NCBI RefSeq assembly: GCF_963678635.1
Contig: NC_087064.1
Coordinates: 8,719,671 to 8,783,670 of the forward strand
Origin: Symsagittifera roscoffensis
Taxonomy: Eukaryota; Xenacoelomorpha; Acoela; Convolutidae
Direction: 5' to 3'
DNA length: 64,000 bases
Each line of letters starts with the position of its first letter. Position 1 is the first letter of the stretch. A program made the translations under genes and the position numbers. Below are positions 59,600 to 64,000 of the stretch, one piece after another. A model generated the notes under the pieces. That model was given only the letters and a program-made list of their open reading frames with translations, ran no database searches and had not been told where the DNA came from.

Positions 59600-62500
59600 A
59601 ACAAAAATTGAAAAAACACTAGGCAAAGAAGCGATTATCAGAAAGCAAATAATCGCACATTTATGAGGATAGAAATTAGATCTTAGAAATTACTGAAAAA
59701 CGGTTTCAAATCAAATGTAAAAGCTAGTCGAGCTCAGCTTTTAAAATAGAGCATTAAAAACTTCCAACATTTTATTGGTCGGTTATCTTCAGTCTGAGCA
59801 CACCCAAACAACTTTTGTCGACCTGTTCGACATTAATGAGTACTACTAGGCAAAAAAACGATTATCAGAAAGCAAATAATCAAACAATTAATGAGGATGG
59901 AAATTACATCTTAAAAATTTTTGAAAAACAGTTTCAAATCAAATGTAGAAGCTAGTCGAGCTCAGCTTTTAAAATAGAGCATTAAAAACTTCCAAAATTT
60001 TATTGGTCGGTTATCTTCAGTCTGAGTACAACCAAACAGCTTTTGTCGACCTGTTCAACATAAATTTAAAAAACACTAGGCAAAGAAACTATTATCAGAA
60101 AGCAAATAATCGCACAATTATGAGGATGGAAATTAGATCTTAGAAATTACTGAAAAACGGTTTCAAATCAAAGGTAGAAGCTAGTCGAGCTCAGCTTTTA
60201 AAATAGAGCATTAAAAACTTCCAACATTTTATTGGTCGGTTATCTTCAATCTGAGTACACCCAAACAGCTTTTGTCGACCTGTTCAACATAAATAAAAAA
60301 ACACTAGGCAAAAAAAACAATTAAAAGAAAACAAATAATCACACAATTAATGAGGATGGAAATTAGATCTTGGAAATTTTTGAAAAACAGTTTCAAATCA
60401 AATGTAGAAGCTAGTCGAGCTCAGCTTTTAAAATAGAGCATTAAAAACGTCCAACATTTTATTGGTCGGTTATCTTCAGTCTGAGTACACCCAAACAGCT
60501 TTTGTCGACCTGTTCGACATTAATGAGTACCACTAGGCAAAAAAAAACGATTATCAGAAAGCAAATAATCAAACAATTAATGAGGATGGAAATGACATCT
60601 TAAAAATTTTTGAAAAACAGTTTCAAATCAAATGTAGAAGCTAGTCGAGCTCAGCTTCTAAAATAGAGCATTAAAAACTTCCAACATTTTATTGGTCGGT
60701 TATCTTCAGTCTGAGTACACCCAAACAGCTTTTGTCGACCTCTTCAACATAAATAAAAAAAACACTAGGGAAAAAAACAATTAGGAATACAAATAATCAA
60801 ACAATTAATGAGGATGGAAATAAGATCTTAGAAATTATTGAAAAACAGTTTAAATTCAAATGTAGAAGCTAGTCGAGCTCAGCTTTTAAAATAGAGCATT
60901 AAAAACTTCCAACATTTTATTGGTCGGTTATCTTCTGTCTGAGTACACCCAAACAGCTTTTGTCGACCTGTTCGACATTAATGAGTACCACAAGGCAAAA
61001 AACGATTATCAGAAAACAAATTACCGCACAATTAATGAGGATGGAAATTAGAACTTAGAAATTACTGAAAAACGGTTTCAAATCAAATGTAGAAGCTAGT
61101 CGAGCTCAGCTTTTAAAATAGAGCATTAAAAACTTCCAACATTTTATTGGTCGGTTATCTTCAGTCTGAGTACACCCAAACAGCTTTTGTCGACCTGTTC
61201 AACATAAATAAAAAAACACTAGGGAAAAAACAATTAAGAATACAAATAATCAAACAATTAATGAGGATGGAAATTACATATTAAAATTTTTTGAAAAACA
61301 GTTTCAAATCAAATGTAGAAGCTAGTCGAGCTCAGCTTTTAAAATAGAGCATTAAAAACTTCCAACATTTTATTGGTCGGTTATCTTCAGTCTGAGTACA
61401 CCCAAACAGCTTTTGTCGACCTGTTCAACAAAAATTGAAAAAACACTAGGCAAAGAAACGATTATCAGAAAGCAAATAATCGCACATTTATGAGGATAGA
61501 AATTAGATCTTAGAAATTACTGAAAAACGGTTTCAAATCAAATGTAAAAGCTAGTCGAGCTCAGCTTTTAAAATAGAGCATTAAAAACTTCCAACATTTT
61601 ATTGGTCGGTTATCTTCAGTCTGAGCACACCCAAACAACTTTTGTCGACCTGTTCGACATTAATGAGTACTACTAGGCAAAAAAAACAATTATCAAAAAG
61701 CAAATAATCAAACAATTAATGAGGATGGAAAATACATCTTAAAAATTTTTGAAAAACAGTTTCAAATCAAATGTAGAAGCTAGTCGAGCTCAGCTTTTAA
61801 AATAGAGCATTAAAAACTTCCAACATTTTATTGGTCGGTTATCTTCAGCCTGAGTACACCCAAACAGCTTTTGTCGACCTGTTCAACAAAAATTGAAAAA
61901 ACACTAGGCAAAGAAACGATTATCAGAAAGCAAATAATCGCACATTTATGAGGATAGAAATTAGATCTTAGAAATTACTGAAAAACGGTTTCAAATCAAA
62001 TGTAAAAGCTAGTCGATCTCAGCTTTTAAAATAGAGCATTAAAAACCTCCAACATTTTATTGGTCGGTTATGTTCAGTCTGAGCACAGGCAAACAACTTT
62101 TGTCGACCTGTTCGACATTAATGAGTACTACTAGGCAAAAAAAAAAAACGATTATCAGAAAGCAAATAATCAAACAATTAATGAGGATGGAAATTACATC
62201 TTAAAAATTTTTGAAAAACAGTTTCAAATCAAATGTAGAAGCTAGTCGAGCTCAGCTTTTAAAATAGAGCATTAAAAACTTCCAAAATTTTATTGGTCGG
62301 TTATCTTCAGTCTGAGTACAACCAAACAGCTTTTGTCGACCTGTTCAACATAAATTAAAAAAACACTAGGCAAAGAAACGATTATCAGAAAGCAAATAAT
62401 CGCACAATTATGAGGATGGAAATTAGATCTTAGAAATTACTGAAAAACGGTTTCAAATCAAAGGTAGAAGCTAGTCGAGCTCAGCTTTTAAAATAGAGCA

Positions 62501-63350
62501 TTAAAAACTTCCAACATTTTATTGGTCGGTTATCTTCAATCTGAGTACACCCAAACAGCTTTTGTCGACCTGTTCAACATAAATAAAAAAACACTAGGCA
62601 AAAAAACAATTAAAAGAAAACAAATAATCACACAATTAATGAGGATGGAAATTAGATCTTGGAAATTTTTGAAAAAAAGTTTCAAATCAAATGTAGAAGC
62701 TTGTCGAGCTCAGCTTTTAAAATAGAGCATTAAAAACGTCCAACATTTTATTGGTCGGTTATCTTCAGTCTGAGTACACCCAAACAGCTTTTGTCGACCT
62801 GTTCGACATTAATGAGTACCACTAGGCAAAAAAAACGATTATCAGAAAGCAAATAATCAAACAATTAATGAGGATGGAAATGACATCTTAAAAATTTTTG
62901 AAAAACAGTTTCAAATCAAATGTAGAAGCTAGTCGAGCTCAGCTTCTAAAATAGAGCATTAAAAACTTCCAACATTTTATTGGTCGGGTATCTTCAGTCT
63001 GAGTACACCCAAACAGCTTTTGTCGATCTCTTCAACATAAATAAAAAAAACACTAGGGAAAAAAACAATTAGGAATACAAATAATCAAACAATTAATGAG
63101 GATAGAAATAAGATCTTAGAAATTATTGAAAAACAGTTTAAATTCAAATGTAGAAGCTAGTCGAGCTCAGCTTTTAAAATAGAGCATTAAAAACTTCCAA
63201 CATTTTATTGGTCGGTTATCTTCTGTCTGAGTACACCCAAACAGCTTTTGTCGACCTGTTCGACATTAATGAGTACCACTAGGCAAAAAAAACGATTATC
63301 AGAAAGCAAATAATCAAACAATAAATAAGGATGGAAATTACATCTTGGAA
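59600..63350 (+). repeat. Higher-order duplication with 10-monomer offset
   Basis: Private variants at 60,243 (TCTTCAATCTGAG), 60,171 (AAAGGTAGAAGC) and 60,932 (TTCTGTCTGA) recur about 2,289-2,290 bp later at 62,533, 62,461 and 63,221. The block 59.7-61.1 kb is therefore duplicated at 62.0-63.4 kb. Confidence 0.75.
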
Positions 63351-64000
63351 ATTTTTGAAAAACAGTTTCAAATCAAATGTAGAAGCTAGTCGAGCTCAGC
63401 TTTTAAAATAGAGCATTAAAAACTTCCAACATTTTATTGGTCGGTTATCTTCAGTCTGAGTACACCCAAACAGCTTTTGTCGACCTGTTCAACATAAATT
63501 AAAAAAACACTAGGCAAAGAAACGATTATCAGAAAGCAAATAATCGCACAATTATGAGGATGGAAATTACATCTTAAAAATTTTTGAAAAACAGTTTCAA
63601 ATCAAATGTAGAAGCTAGTCGAGCTCAGCTTTTAAAATAGAGCATTAAAAACTTCCAACATTTTATTGGTCGGTTATCTTCAGTCTGAGTACACCCAAAC
63701 AGCTTTTGTCGACCTCTTCAACATAAATAAAAAAAAACACTAGGGAAAAAAACAATTAGGAATACAAATAATCAAACAATTAATGAGGATGGAAATAAGA
63801 TCTTAGAAATTATTGAAAAACAGTTTAAATTCAAATGTAGAAGCTAGTCGAGCTCAGCTTTTAAAATAGAGCATTAAAAACTTCCAACATTTTATTGGTC
63901 GGTTAACTTCAGTCTGAGTACACCCAAACAGCTTTTGTCGACCTGTTCAACATAAATTAAAAAAACACTAGGCAAAGAAACGATTATCAGAAAGCAAATA

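Larger units (their letters stand above)
40864..64000 (+). repeat. Satellite DNA array, about 227-230 bp monomer, about 100 copies
   Basis: Head-to-tail monomers to the end of the window. Each contains TAGAAGCTAGTCGAGCTCAG, GAGCATTAAAAACTTCCAAC, TTGGTCGGTTATCTTCAGTC, CTGAGTACACCCAAACAGC, TTTTGTCGACCTGTTC, a variable A-rich linker and GAGGATGGAAATTAGATCTT. Almost every unit has SalI (GTCGAC) and SacI (GAGCTC) sites. The linker after GTTC defines subtypes: GACATTAATGAGTACCACTA, AACATAAATTAAAAAAACAC and AACATAAATAAAAAAACACT, with different downstream bases. Identity between neighbours is high and subtypes recur in patterns, a higher-order organisation. Short frames of about 67 codons in some units are by-products. 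Confidence 0.97.

Noticed and set aside
57487-62725. Three 67-codon plus-strand frames in the satellite (57,487; 58,175; 62,522)
   Set aside because: They begin at the same place in the monomer (TTGGTCGG) and exist only where indels happen to keep one frame open; the monomer length varies between 227 and 230 bp, so no frame is maintained across the array.
40864-64000. CRISPR-like regular repeats
   Set aside because: Units are about 228 bp and abut head to tail with no unique spacers, in eukaryotic sequence.
40864-64000. CENP-B box in the satellite monomer
   Set aside because: I found no match to the known CENP-B box pattern, so there is no direct sequence evidence for centromere identity.

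Overview
The window is AT-rich animal (metazoan) DNA. Signs are GT-AG introns with phase-consistent exons, a spliced multi-pass membrane protein gene, decayed Ty3/gypsy, LINE and hAT elements, tRNA-like SINE heads, small inverted-repeat elements and a long satellite array. I see no operons, Shine-Dalgarno sites or CRISPR. I cannot name the phylum; an invertebrate is my guess.

Layout. (1) 1-3,600: one 599-codon open frame (27-1826, +) in an exon between a splice acceptor and a splice donor. Its coding strand is strikingly poor in G, and I recognise no family. (2) 3,600-6,500: intergenic sequence with a hairpin, a 124-bp tandem duplication and a dispersed repeat. (3) 6,500-13,300: two decayed Ty3/gypsy copies on the minus strand; the first keeps traces of gag zinc knuckle, protease, reverse transcriptase and integrase, the second only protease to reverse transcriptase. 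(4) 13,300-19,200: repeats and the decayed remains of a tandem paralogue of the next gene. (5) 19,207-39,049, minus strand: a gene I assembled from 11 exons whose phases all agree (1,728 nt, 575 residues plus stop). It encodes a Cys-containing, Thr/Ser-rich N-terminal region, then hydrophobic segments that read like a divergent seven-transmembrane receptor, then a hydrophilic tail. A second phase-compatible terminal exon would give another tail. Introns hold a repeat family I call R1 (about 400-500 bp, at least 11 copies, all in one orientation), SINE-like pieces, a LINE 3' end, a 307-bp hAT-type MITE, two other inverted-repeat elements and a pair of long hairpins. (6) 39,160-64,000: satellite array, monomer about 227-230 bp and roughly 100 copies, with higher-order repeats. 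Near its left edge it contains a truncated hAT transposon.

The receptor-like gene meets the satellite array about 110 bp upstream of its first visible exon. That exon has a good splice acceptor, so either its 5' exons lie beyond at least 25 kb of satellite or the gene has lost its 5' end. The most interesting items are the gene next to the array, an 83-bp inverted copy of its alternative terminal exon that could fold onto it in pre-mRNA, the one-orientation R1 repeats that touch two donor sites, the G-depleted orphan protein, and the satellite's higher-order structure.

All reading was by eye; coordinates of repeats are approximate, while exon edges are exact as read from the splice motifs.
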